A stretch of DNA of 64,000 bases from Thermovenabulum sp049701175 (GCF_049701175.1 NZ_JBNATW010000008.1:25007-89006), one strand, 5' to 3'; shown: positions 51,545 to 58,679, counted from the stretch's first letter. A program made the numbers and translations. Notes: generated by a model from the letters alone, not told the origin.

Positions 51545-51904
51545 TTAATTATGCTCTTCAACAGCTTTTTTAATAGCATTAATTGCTTGTTGAGTGTCCA
51601 TGTTTCTGATTTCAACACCTATGTGCTTTTCTTTTGGAAAACCTATTGCTTCGAAAGCGTCGCGATACATTTTTTTCTGCATTGTTGGATCGCAACCTGC
51701 CACATAAAGCTGATCTATTTGAGCACCATTAAGCAGCTCTCTTAAATATTTATCTCCATCATCAGAACAAAGCTGAGGATGTAAACCTACCCATTCAAAT
51801 ATACCTTCTCTTCTCAAACTGTTTAACACCTCAAAAATATCCATCTTGTGAAATGAAGGACATGTTCCTTGACATACACACAACAACAAACCTCTTTTTG
51901 CCAT
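51545..51904 (-). CDS. Heterodisulfide-reductase-A-like cysteine protein
   Basis: A 119-residue cytoplasmic protein with cysteines in LLLCVCQGTCPSF, HPQLCSDDGD and YVAGCDPTMQ. The order (Cys-rich start, LCSDDG, VAGCDP, then a final NMDT helix) resembles the small N-terminal domain of HdrA-type flavoprotein/iron-sulfur electron carriers, but the flavin domain is absent. It follows the ferredoxin gene by five bases in the same orientation, so the two may form a small electron-transfer unit. ATG 51904 has AAAGGTGAG upstream. Substrate unknown. Confidence 0.5.
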   Translation of the reverse strand: MAKRGLLLCVCQGTCPSFHKMDIFEVLNSLRREGIFEWVGLHPQLCSDDGDKYLRELLNGAQIDQLYVAGCDPTMQKKMYRDAFEAIGFPKEKHIGVEIRNMDTQQAINAIKKAVEEHN

Positions 51905-51909
51905 ATTTC

Positions 51910-52116
51910 TCACCTTTCTTCTCCAAAATATTTGATAGCCTCGTTAGGGCAAATTTTTTGACAACCTCTACAGAATTCAACACAATTATCAGGATTTTTT
52001 ACATTTGGATATCCATCTTGACCAATCTCATAAACATCATGGGTGCAAAAATTAACACACTGATAACATTGGATACATTTTTCTTTGTCTATAATGGGAT
52101 ACCAGTTTTTTGCCAA
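51910..52116 (-). CDS. 2[4Fe-4S] ferredoxin
   Basis: A 68-residue ferredoxin with two cluster motifs: CIQCYQCVNFC followed later by CVEFCRGCQKICP. TTG 52116 is the start: GGGAGG lies eight bases before it, and the protein then begins MAKNWYPIID, matching the truncated paralogue at 57585 (MVRNWYPIID). The upstream GTG at 52125 abuts the ribosome site. A palindromic box shared with the arsR promoter lies upstream, so it is probably under the same ArsR. Confidence 0.88.
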   Translation of the reverse strand: MAKNWYPIIDKEKCIQCYQCVNFCTHDVYEIGQDGYPNVKNPDNCVEFCRGCQKICPNEAIKYFGEER

Positions 52117-52166
52117 TATTTTCACCTCCCTTCAAAGCATTATTATGGATTATTTAAGACAAATCG

Positions 52167-52196
52167 CATATTCGAATAATCAAATAATTATAACAA
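52167..52196 (-). promoter_or_regulatory. Promoter and candidate ArsR box of the ferredoxin gene
   Basis: Minus strand TTGTTA (52196-52191), a 17-base spacer, and GAATAT (52173-52168). The spacer/-10 carries GATTATTCGAATA, which also occurs in the arsR promoter at 52523-52551. Confidence 0.55.
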
Positions 52197-52219
52197 AAAA
52201 TAAACAAAATGCATACTCC

Positions 52220-52501
52220 TTAATTAGTGAACTTTTCTTTGACTCTTTTAATCATCTCTATGCTTGCGTGATCTACTAACTTATAAAATACCCTATTTCC
52301 TTCCCTTCTGTCTTCTACAATACCCATGCTCCTTAAGATAGTAAGATGTCTGGAAATATGAGACTGATCAAGGTTAAGTCTACTAATCATTTCACAAACA
52401 CAAGTTTCATTTTCAGAAAGAAGCTCTATTATCTTGATTCTGGTAGGGTGAGAAAATGCCTTAAAATATTCAGCTGTTTTTTTTAAAATTTTTTCCGACA
52501 T
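52220..52501 (-). CDS. ArsR/SmtB-family regulator
   Basis: A 93-residue winged-helix repressor: YFKAFSHPTRIKIIELL, the sensor pair ETCVCEMIS, and the recognition helix LDQSHISRHLTILRSMGIV. ATG 52501 follows AAAGGAG; longer readings upstream have no ribosome site. It lies 104 bases upstream of the ferredoxin-Hdr-like pair in the same orientation, with its own promoter carrying a perfect palindrome. It diverges from a second ArsR gene at 52591. Confidence 0.9.
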   Translation of the reverse strand: MSEKILKKTAEYFKAFSHPTRIKIIELLSENETCVCEMISRLNLDQSHISRHLTILRSMGIVEDRREGNRVFYKLVDHASIEMIKRVKEKFTN

Positions 52502-52522
52502 ATCATAACTCCTTTCAAAAAT

Positions 52523-52551
52523 AGTATATTCGATTATTCGAATAATGTCAA
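52523..52551 (-). promoter_or_regulatory. Promoter with palindromic operator of arsR (52220-52501)
   Basis: Minus strand TTGACA (52551-52546), exactly 17 bases, TATACT (52528-52523). The perfect palindrome ATTATTCGAATAAT (52533-52546) fills the spacer, the classic position for ArsR autorepression. Confidence 0.8.
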
Positions 52552-52590
52552 TAAAATTTTTTATTGAATACTGAAGGGGTGAATACATTA

Positions 52591-52908
52591 ATGACAAATA
52601 AGCTGTTAACCCAGCAAGCCAATCAATTTAAAGCTCTTTCCGATGAATTTCGATTAAGGATTCTTTTGTATTTATATTTAAACGGGGAAAAATGCGTATG
52701 TGATATTTGTGATTTTTTTAACATCGGTCAGTCAAATATTTCTTATCACTTAAAACTGCTTTATGATGCAAATATAATTAACAAAAGACAAGTGGCAGTG
52801 TGGAATTATTATTCCTTAAATACCGAGAATAATCTTTATCCTTACCTGTGTGAAATATTCAAAAGTATAAGTCAGGAGGAATTAAAGGAAAATGTTTCAA
52901 ACAGTTAA
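52591..52908 (+). CDS. ArsR-family regulator (CVCDIC type)
   Basis: A 105-residue winged-helix protein: FKALSDEFRLRILLYLYLNG, sensor region EKCVCDICDFF with three Cys, and recognition helix IGQSNISYHLKLLYDANII. The ATG at 52591 lies 11 bases after AAGGGGTG. Its 3' end overlaps the permease gene by 17 bases, so the two are coupled. It is distinct from the divergent ArsR at 52220 and could sense the substrate of the permease. Confidence 0.88.
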   Translation: MTNKLLTQQANQFKALSDEFRLRILLYLYLNGEKCVCDICDFFNIGQSNISYHLKLLYDANIINKRQVAVWNYYSLNTENNLYPYLCEIFKSISQEELKENVSNS

Positions 52909-53815
52909 TTTGCTCAACACAAGAAAAGTATTTATCACCATAATGGGGGAACTTATATTTCTTTTTATTGGTATAAGTTTTCTTGTGGCTCTTATTCAAA
53001 GATACCTATCGAAAGAGAAAATAAAAATGATTCTTTCGGTACCGAAGAAGGGTTTAAACAGCATACTTGGTGCGGCACTTGGCGCTGTGACGCCCTTTTG
53101 TTCATGTTCAACAATACCTATTTTGGTAGGATTATTTAAAAGCGAAGCGCCGTTTTGCGGTGCAATATCTTTCCTTATATCTTCCCCTATACTGAACCCT
53201 GCTATTATAGCGTTATTTTTGACATTTTTCGGGCTTAAGGTAACACTTGTATATGCGGCATTTACCTTCATATTTGCCGTAGTCATAGGTATTTTACTTG
53301 ATAAGCTCGGCATGGAAAAGGAAGTTAAAAGAGTAACCATTAAAGGAGAAATGCAAGAAGAAGCTACATATGATAAGCTTCAAGGTTCATTTTTTGAAAA
53401 GAACAAAATAGTGATTAAATCCGCCTTAATTGATGCCGTAGGATTATTTAGAGGGGTATTTCCGTATCTGTTAATTGGAGCTGGTATTGGATCGTTTATT
53501 TATGGATTTGTTCCAGAAGATCTAATAATTAAAGTTGCAGGTAAATCTAATTTCTATTCAGTGCCTGTTGCTGCAATTATTGGTATTCCAATGTATATCC
53601 GAACTGAGACGATGATACCTATTGCACAGGTGTTGGTTTCAAAGGGCATGAGTTACGGTACAGTAATGGCACTAATCATAGGCGGAGCGGGGGCAAGCAT
53701 ACCAGAACTGTTGCTTTTAAATTCCATTTTTAAGAAAAAGATGATGGTTGCTTTTGTGGTATCTATATTTGCCGTAGCCGTTATTACAGGATATGTGTTT
53801 AATATAATTATGTAA
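52892..53815 (+). CDS. ArsP/DUF318-type permease, short form
   Basis: A 307-residue membrane protein with about eight to nine helices. The family core VTPFCSCSTIPILVGLF lies near residue 70, followed by AISFLISSPILNPAI; a second half carries GAGASIPELLLLNSIF. It is shorter than the permease at 17648 and belongs to a different branch. Members are linked to (organo)arsenical or other soft-metal/thiol efflux. It is co-transcribed with the upstream ArsR and followed nine to 18 bases later by a small Cys protein. Confidence 0.78.
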   Translation: MFQTVNLLNTRKVFITIMGELIFLFIGISFLVALIQRYLSKEKIKMILSVPKKGLNSILGAALGAVTPFCSCSTIPILVGLFKSEAPFCGAISFLISSPILNPAIIALFLTFFGLKVTLVYAAFTFIFAVVIGILLDKLGMEKEVKRVTIKGEMQEEATYDKLQGSFFEKNKIVIKSALIDAVGLFRGVFPYLLIGAGIGSFIYGFVPEDLIIKVAGKSNFYSVPVAAIIGIPMYIRTETMIPIAQVLVSKGMSYGTVMALIIGGAGASIPELLLLNSIFKKKMMVAFVVSIFAVAVITGYVFNIIM

Positions 53816-53833
53816 GAGCAGGAGGTGATTGAA

Positions 53834-54043
53834 ATGGCAGAAAAAAAGGAGTCAATTTTCTCAAAGCTGTTTAAACCATCTAAATCTTGTTGTTGTTCCA
53901 TGGAAATTGTAGATGAAGATAAAGAAAAGACGGCAGAGGATAAAGAGGAAAAAAAAGGAGTCGAAATAAAATTTTTTACTATGGGAGGAGGCTATCCCAA
54001 AAAGAAATTTTTTAAATGGGATAGCCTATTTTTATTCAATTAA
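53834..54043 (+). CDS. Small cysteine-cluster protein (CCCS)
   Basis: A 69-residue protein: AEKKESIFSKLFKPSKSCCCSMEIVDE, then a run of Lys/Glu. Small proteins with this FSKLF..CCC motif are often found beside ArsP-type permeases and may ferry the metal(loid) to them; that role is an inference. ATG 53834 follows AGGAGG. Its last ~18 codons are formed by the terminator hairpin (53989-54035), so the original stop codon may have been lost. Confidence 0.6.
   Translation: MAEKKESIFSKLFKPSKSCCCSMEIVDEDKEKTAEDKEEKKGVEIKFFTMGGGYPKKKFFKWDSLFLFN
53989..54036 (+). terminator. Intrinsic terminator of the permease operon
   Basis: GGCTATCCC (53990-53998) / GGGATAGCC (54018-54026) with a 19-base loop, then TATTTTTATT. 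It lies inside the 3' end of the small Cys protein frame. Confidence 0.8.
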
Positions 54044-54065
54044 ATTAAATGGCTTTTTCAGCTTC

Positions 54066-54121
54066 TTGACAAATACGATTTTCCAGTATAGTATATTTAT
54101 ATACGCATATCCGTATATAAA
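54066..54121 (+). promoter_or_regulatory. Promoter with 26-bp palindromic operator, DGC-arsR operon
   Basis: Consensus TTGACA at 54066-54071 and a -10 within TATAGTATAT (54087-54096; TAGTAT at 17-base spacing). A 26-bp palindrome with perfect 10-base arms TTTATATACG / CGTATATAAA (54096-54105, 54112-54121) follows at once, over the expected start point. Confidence 0.8.
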
Positions 54122-54143
54122 TATAATTATAGGAGTGATTTTT

Positions 54144-54509
54144 ATGAAGTTAGGTATTTTGCCTTGCCAAGGGGCATGTAATGTAGGGAATATGACAAGT
54201 AAGGTGGCATTGAAGTATGTAGACAATGAAAAAATTAACATGGTTTGTGCATTAGGACTTCCTTTAGGAATTAAAAAGATTATTGACATGGCGAAGGAAA
54301 ATGATAAGTTTATTGCACTAAACGGCTGTCCGATGAAGTGTTCATCAAAAACATTGGATAAAGTAGGAATAACAGGATATGAAGAAATAGTGCTGACCAG
54401 TGATTTCGGCATTGAAAAAAACAAAAACTTTAATGATGTGAGTAATATGGACAAAGTGGAACAAAAGGTTGAAGAGATTATTAAAAGTTTTTTCCATAAC
54501 CAAAGATGA
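54144..54509 (+). CDS. DGC-domain (putative metal-binding) protein, second copy
   Basis: A 121-residue paralogue of the protein at 19312-19671, with the same cysteines: ILPCQGACNVGNMTS, MVCALGLPLGI, and LNGCPMKCSSKTLDKVG. The ATG at 54144 follows AGGAGTG; the longer frame upstream runs through the promoter. It is the first gene of an operon with an ArsR (54528) behind a promoter carrying a 26-bp palindrome. Function unknown; a role with soft metals or thiols is inferred from context. Confidence 0.72.
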   Translation: MKLGILPCQGACNVGNMTSKVALKYVDNEKINMVCALGLPLGIKKIIDMAKENDKFIALNGCPMKCSSKTLDKVGITGYEEIVLTSDFGIEKNKNFNDVSNMDKVEQKVEEIIKSFFHNQR

Positions 54510-54527
54510 TGAAGAAAGGGTGGAGCG

Positions 54528-54866
54528 ATGGATAAATTAATAGAATTTTTTAAGGTTTTATCCGATGAAACAAGGCTGCGGATTTTGGTTTTATTGTTTC
54601 ATAAAGAACTTTGCGTATGTGAGATGTGCGAAATTATGGAGGAAACACAGCCCAAAATATCCAGGCACCTTGCAAAACTTCGAGATATTGGATTTGTGAG
54701 AGACAAAAGACAAGGACAATGGATTTTTTATTACTTAGATTTAGACGATACTATTATGAAACATATTATTGAAACTATAGTTGGCAATAAAGAAAGGTAT
54801 CCTGTTATTCAGAAAGATATTCAAAGACTCCACTCAAAAACGAAATGGTGTGATAGAAAGAATTAG
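54528..54866 (+). CDS. ArsR-family regulator (third of the cluster)
   Basis: A 112-residue repressor: FFKVLSDETRLRILVLLF, sensor ELCVCEMCEIM with three Cys, and recognition helix TQPKISRHLAKLRDIGFV. A further Cys (TKWCDRKN) ends the protein. It follows the DGC gene by 18 bases and is the likely owner of the 26-bp palindrome at 54096, because autoregulation of the operon is usual. AAGGGTGG precedes the ATG. Confidence 0.9.
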   Translation: MDKLIEFFKVLSDETRLRILVLLFHKELCVCEMCEIMEETQPKISRHLAKLRDIGFVRDKRQGQWIFYYLDLDDTIMKHIIETIVGNKERYPVIQKDIQRLHSKTKWCDRKN

Positions 54867-54886
54867 AAGGAGAGGTGCTGAGCTTA

Positions 54887-55624
54887 ATGAACAATTTAAT
54901 GGAATATGCAACCAAATTGAAAGAGATTCTTGGACTTGAAAGAGAACCTGTTGGGGTTAAATTTTTAAAGGAAAAAGAAAAACAAAACCTAAAAGATAAT
55001 TATGATGATGTGACAAAAACGCGGTACTGCCAGGCGCTTATGAGAGCAGGAAATGGAGAAAAAGTAATGGTTACCAGCGAGAATATTTCATGTCCTGCTT
55101 CTGCTGCTGCTTTTGGGTTTAAGCCGTTACCAGAGGTGCTGGCATCAGGGCAGATGCTTTATAACTTGGGATTATTTGCAACGCCTGAGGCTGGTAAAAA
55201 AGCTATGGAAGGGATGACAAGGCTCAACCTTGGGGATTACCATGCGGTAATATTAAGCCCGCTTGGAGATATGGAAGTTGAACCTGATGTAGTAGTGGTA
55301 GAGTCCAAACCTGAACACCTTATGTGGTTATCTTTGGCATATATTTATGAGACAGGAGAAAGGCTGCAGTTTAATTCAGCAATATTTCAGGCAACTTGTG
55401 TAGATTCAACAGTTATTCCATTTGTTACGGGAAAATTAAATTCAAGTCTGGGTTGTTATGGATGCAGGGATGCTACTAACATAAGAGAAGAAGAAAACTT
55501 AATTGGGATTCCTTACAAAAAACTTAACTCTGTGGTAAAGAATCTTGAGCAATTATCACTAAAACCCATGAAAAAAGCAAGGGCAAAGGAAGCTTTCCAT
55601 TCTTTCAAAAAGTGTGGGGAGTAG
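54887..55624 (+). CDS. DUF169-family protein
   Basis: A 245-residue cytoplasmic protein of the DUF169 family (EREPVGVKFL near the start, then TKTRYCQALMRAG, ENISCPASAAAFG, GCYGCRDATNI). Conserved cysteines spread along the chain suggest metal or cluster binding, and members occur in anaerobes near metal- or redox-related genes. The ATG at 54887 is chosen with AGGAGAGG upstream; a GTG at 54875 overlaps that site. It is 20 bases from arsR, so probably in the same operon. No reaction is known. Confidence 0.7.
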   Translation: MNNLMEYATKLKEILGLEREPVGVKFLKEKEKQNLKDNYDDVTKTRYCQALMRAGNGEKVMVTSENISCPASAAAFGFKPLPEVLASGQMLYNLGLFATPEAGKKAMEGMTRLNLGDYHAVILSPLGDMEVEPDVVVVESKPEHLMWLSLAYIYETGERLQFNSAIFQATCVDSTVIPFVTGKLNSSLGCYGCRDATNIREEENLIGIPYKKLNSVVKNLEQLSLKPMKKARAKEAFHSFKKCGE

Positions 55625-55704
55625 AAAATAATATTCTCCATTATCATTCTATAATTGTTTATGAAGCTTGATTTGCTGAAATGTATGTTGCTCATTTTTT
55701 TATA

Positions 55705-55758
55705 TTGACAACATTCAATTAATGGAATATTATTATGATTAGATTCAATTATAATCAT
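55705..55758 (+). promoter_or_regulatory. Promoter and palindrome of the arsR-acr3 operon
   Basis: TTGACA (55705-55710), exactly 17 bases, TATTAT (55728-55733). An inverted repeat ATGATTA (55735-55741) / TAATCAT (55752-55758) follows at once, a candidate ArsR operator. Confidence 0.7.
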
Positions 55759-55795
55759 ATAATATTTAATATTTAGCATTTGGGAGGTGAGAAGC

Positions 55796-56173
55796 TTGTC
55801 GCTGATTTCAGTACTGAAAGCTTTGGCAGAAGAGACTCGCTTGAGAATACTTAACCTGTTGATGGAAACTGAACTTTGTGTATGTGAGCTTGAAGACATA
55901 TTAAATATTAACCAATCCAATGCTTCAAGACACTTAAACAAGCTGAGCAATGCAAATTTAGTAATATATGAAAAAAGGGGCCATTATGTCTATTACCGTA
56001 TAAACCGAGAAATGCTCACTAAATATCCTTTTTTAAATGAACTTTTAGGAAAAGAGCTAAGCGAAATAAAGCAATGCGAAGAAGACAAAAAGAAATTATC
56101 ATTATATAAGAATAAGGGGATTACTTGCGAACAACTACAAAAAGAAAAGCTCTCTCTTTATATCAACCTGTAG
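55796..56173 (+). CDS. arsR: ArsR-family arsenic regulator
   Basis: A 125-residue repressor: LKALAEETRLRILNLLM, sensor ELCVCELEDIL, recognition helix INQSNASRHLNKL. It is the intact counterpart of the truncated gene at 19890-20108. TTG 55796 is preferred because GGGAGG is eight bases upstream, and the paralogue also starts with TTG after the same site; a GTG at 55787 overlaps the site. The C-terminus is extended with Cys-containing KQCEEDKKK and ITCEQLQ. It directly precedes acr3, whose expression it should control by releasing DNA when As(III) binds. Confidence 0.9.
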   Translation: MSLISVLKALAEETRLRILNLLMETELCVCELEDILNINQSNASRHLNKLSNANLVIYEKRGHYVYYRINREMLTKYPFLNELLGKELSEIKQCEEDKKKLSLYKNKGITCEQLQKEKLSLYINL

Positions 56174-56216
56174 TAGGAGATTAAGGAATTTAATAAATAA
56201 TGAAGGAGTGATTACA

Positions 56217-57302
56217 ATGGAAACTGAAAATAAATCTAAATTATCTTTTTTGGATAGATTTTTAACTCTTTGGATACTATTGGCTATGGCGGCTGGAGTA
56301 TTGTTAGGTTACCTTTTTCCTGGACTTGCAAAAACCCTTGAAGGTATGAGTACAGGTACGACCTCATGGCCTATTGCTATAGGTTTAATACTGATGATGT
56401 ATCCACCTCTTGCAAAAGTAAAGTATGAAGAAATGGGGAGGGTTACAAAAAATAAAAAAATCTTTATATTTTCTATAATACAAAATTGGATAATTGGTCC
56501 TATTTTGATGTTTATACTTGCACTTTTGCTTCTTTCAGATAAGCATGAATACGCCATTGGATTGATTATTATTGGACTTGCAAGATGTATTGCTATGGTT
56601 ATCGTATGGAATACCCTTGCCAAAGGTGATAATGAATATGCAGCAGCGTTAGTAGCTTTAAACTCAATATTTCAAATAATATTTTATTCATTCTATATAT
56701 ATATCTTTGTTACATTACTACCGAAAATTTTGGGGTTGTCTTGGGGTGGTATGATAGTTGAGGTTTCTATCTGGGAAGTTGCCAAAAGTGTTCTTATCTA
56801 TCTTGGTATCCCCTTTGCTGCAGGTTTTATTACAAGATTTGTTTTGATTGGTTCAAAAGGCAAGGAATGGTATGAAAAAGTATTTGTTCCTAAAATTTCA
56901 CCAATAGCTTTGATTTTCCTTTTATATACTATCATTGTGATGTTTATTTTAAAAGGGAAATATATAGTTACACTTCCTGGTGATGTTATAAGGATTGCTA
57001 TTCCGCTATTGTTATACTTTGTCATTATGTTTTTTGTAAGTTTCTTTATCTCATACCTTGCTGGTTTCAACTATGAACAGACTGTTACTTTATCCTTTAC
57101 TGCAGCCAGTAACAATTTTGAGCTTGCCATAGCAGTTGCCGTTGCAGTTTTTGGTTTAGGCTCAGGTCAGGCGATGGCTGCTGTTGTTGGGCCATTAATT
57201 GAGGTTCCAGTAATGCTTGCACTTGTAAATGCGGCTTTAGCCCTGAAGAAAAAATATTATAATAAAGAGGGTTTACCAAAGCGTATTAATGGAATAAGGT
57301 AA
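56217..57302 (+). CDS. acr3: Arsenite efflux permease Acr3
   Basis: A 361-residue membrane protein with ten helices that exports As(III) by proton exchange. Conserved parts are FLDRFLTLWILLAMAAGVLLG at the start, GLARCIAMVIVWNTLAKGD (the conserved Cys of helix 4), ALNSIFQIIFYS, and ASNNFELAIAVAVAVFG (the conserved Glu of helix 9). ATG 56217 follows GAAGGAG. It is intact, unlike the acr3' relic at 20090, and probably provides the arsenite resistance of the organism. It is followed by the CMD protein. Confidence 0.93.
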   Translation: METENKSKLSFLDRFLTLWILLAMAAGVLLGYLFPGLAKTLEGMSTGTTSWPIAIGLILMMYPPLAKVKYEEMGRVTKNKKIFIFSIIQNWIIGPILMFILALLLLSDKHEYAIGLIIIGLARCIAMVIVWNTLAKGDNEYAAALVALNSIFQIIFYSFYIYIFVTLLPKILGLSWGGMIVEVSIWEVAKSVLIYLGIPFAAGFITRFVLIGSKGKEWYEKVFVPKISPIALIFLLYTIIVMFILKGKYIVTLPGDVIRIAIPLLLYFVIMFFVSFFISYLAGFNYEQTVTLSFTAASNNFELAIAVAVAVFGLGSGQAMAAVVGPLIEVPVMLALVNAALALKKKYYNKEGLPKRINGIR

Positions 57303-57341
57303 TAAATAAGTATATTTTAACTTAATGAGGAGGTAATATAT

Positions 57342-57569
57342 ATGGGAAACATGATAGATGATAAAATAAGGGAGCTTATTGCCATCGGCGCAAGTATTGG
57401 GGCAAATTGTGTTCCTTGTCTGCGATATCATTATTCCTATGCCTTTGAGTTGGGGGTGAGTTCGGAAGACATACAGCAAGCCATCGAAATAGGCAAAATG
57501 ATAAGAGAACAACCTAGGAAACATATAGATGAAGAAATAACCGAATTACAAAAACGCTATCAAAAATAG
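57342..57569 (+). CDS. Carboxymuconolactone-decarboxylase/AhpD-like redox protein
   Basis: A 75-residue protein with the CMD/AhpD core: RELIAIGASIGANCVPCLRYHYSYA, with the redox pair CVPC followed by the His of the family's CxxCxxxH pattern. Small single-domain members of this kind are common next to arsenic genes and may act as thiol peroxidase or reductase. GAGGAGG precedes the ATG. It follows acr3 by 39 bases. The next gene is a ferredoxin that the repeat module has cut. Confidence 0.78.
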   Translation: MGNMIDDKIRELIAIGASIGANCVPCLRYHYSYAFELGVSSEDIQQAIEIGKMIREQPRKHIDEEITELQKRYQK

Positions 57570-57584
57570 AAGGCTTTAAGCAAA

Positions 57585-57713
57585 ATGGTAAGAAATTGGT
57601 ATCCAATCATAGATAAGGATAAATGCACTCAGTGTTTAAGCTGCGTAAATTTTTGCAAGCACATATATTTCTCATTTATACCTTTCCCCATGCGAAAAAA
57701 GTGGTTCCGTTGA
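57585..57713 (+). pseudogene. Ferredoxin cut by the repeat module
   Basis: The first 25 codons, VRNWYPIIDKDKCTQCLSC and VNFCK, match the intact ferredoxin at 51910-52116. The reading frame then passes directly into module sequence (hairpin repeat copy C) and stops at 57711-57713. Only one cluster motif (CTQCLSCVNFC) remains. The junction near 57658-57661 marks one end of the module copy. Confidence 0.85.
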
Positions 57714-57830
57714 ATGAGTGTTAAGGGAAAAGGATTAAGGTTCAAGTCGTAAAGAAATAGCAAAGGGATAAGTGGTAAAGCATTGAAAAATTCTGGATTT
57801 ACGCCACTTATCCCTTTTTTCCTTGAACCA
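57662..57830 (+). repeat. Hairpin repeat, copy C
   Basis: Same element as copies A and B: CATGCGAAAAAAGTGG, GTGTTAAGGGAAAAGG, and the perfect 14-bp stem AAAGGGATAAGTGG (57762-57775) / CCACTTATCCCTTT (57804-57817) with a T tract. The CGCATGCG palindrome of the other copies is reduced to CCCATGCG. Confidence 0.85.
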
Positions 57831-57919
57831 TGAACCTGACATTTTGGTAAAACAAATTCTTTCAAGAAAAATAAAATTTTGTTATTATTAAGACAGAAGA
57901 AAATAAGGAGGGTCTGAAA

Positions 57920-58159
57920 CTGGAGTGGAAGATGGTTTTTATCAAGGATTGCTTGGTGGATTGTCATGTTATTGATAAAGAGATATTAAAGCAAAAAGTA
58001 ATTGATGTAATCAATCAAAATAAAGATTACATCAGTCAACTTGAGGATGGAGATACGGGTAAAATTGCTGATAGTCAGGAACAGATTTTCGTCAGGTTCT
58101 ATGTTGTAGGAAGCAGGTTAATAATAGATGAGGTGCAGGAAGAGGTTTATGTAGTATAA
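57920..58159 (+). CDS. Small module protein, probable CTG start (copy 2)
   Basis: A 79-residue paralogue of the protein at 37431: LEWKMVFIKDCLVDCHVID, ending RFYVVGSRLIIDEVQEEVYVV. The ribosome site AAGGAGGG and the CTG at 57920 are at the same place in both copies. Here an in-frame ATG at 57932 could also serve, but in copy 1 that codon is ATA, so only the CTG is common to both. Unknown function; the sequence suggests alpha then beta segments, no membrane helix. Confidence 0.6.
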   Translation: MEWKMVFIKDCLVDCHVIDKEILKQKVIDVINQNKDYISQLEDGDTGKIADSQEQIFVRFYVVGSRLIIDEVQEEVYVV

Positions 58160-58202
58160 GGAGTAAATAAAAGAAGGATTAAAGGATTAAGATGTGAAAG
58201 AA

Positions 58203-58252
58203 GGGGAATAAGTGTAGAGTTTATAATAATAAGGAGCGTATACACTTATTCC
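58203..58252. repeat. Perfect hairpin between the two module genes (copy 2)
   Basis: GGGAATAAGTGTA (58203-58215) pairs perfectly with TACACTTATTCCC (58240-58252). The stem differs from the one at 37716-37751 in several paired positions, and each change on one arm is matched on the other. Confidence 0.75.
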
Positions 58253-58280
58253 CATATAAAAGGCAGAAACATGACAAAGG

Positions 58281-58679
58281 TTATGCTATTTCCTCATCCT
58301 CTGCTTGTTCCTGCAGTTTTCGGATACAGCCGATCAACATCTTAATTATTTCAATAGTTTTTTGCTCAAGAACAGTATAATCTTCTTTAGAAATATATCC
58401 ATTATCAGCAGCAATAACAAGCCAATGCCGCGTTTCCGATGCGCTGCCGAGCGCATTATTAAGGAAATTGATTTGTTTTTTCTTATAAAGCTGGCCGTTG
58501 CCCTCTGCAATATTTGCCCCGATTGAGGCAACGGCCCTTATTATTTGTGATTTTGTTGCATAAGTTTCGAATGCAGGAAAATTAGCGGAAACTTTATAGA
58601 TATCTTGAGTCAATTCCCTTGCCTTTTGCCACACCTTGAGTGTTTTGAAATCCTTTATGTTTATATCATTTTGCTCCAT
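58281..58679 (-). CDS. Four-helix-bundle protein (S23/IVP-like), copy 2
   Basis: A 132-residue protein about 80 % identical to the one at 37777: DFKTLKVWQKARELTQDIY, TKSQIIRAVASIGANIAEGN, SASETRHWLVIAADNGYIS. The high protein conservation between copies, against much looser conservation of the DNA around them, suggests that the protein is under selection. It faces the small CTG-start gene across a hairpin, as in copy 1. ATG 58679 follows GGGAGAAG. Confidence 0.8.
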   Translation of the reverse strand: MEQNDINIKDFKTLKVWQKARELTQDIYKVSANFPAFETYATKSQIIRAVASIGANIAEGNGQLYKKKQINFLNNALGSASETRHWLVIAADNGYISKEDYTVLEQKTIEIIKMLIGCIRKLQEQAEDEEIA

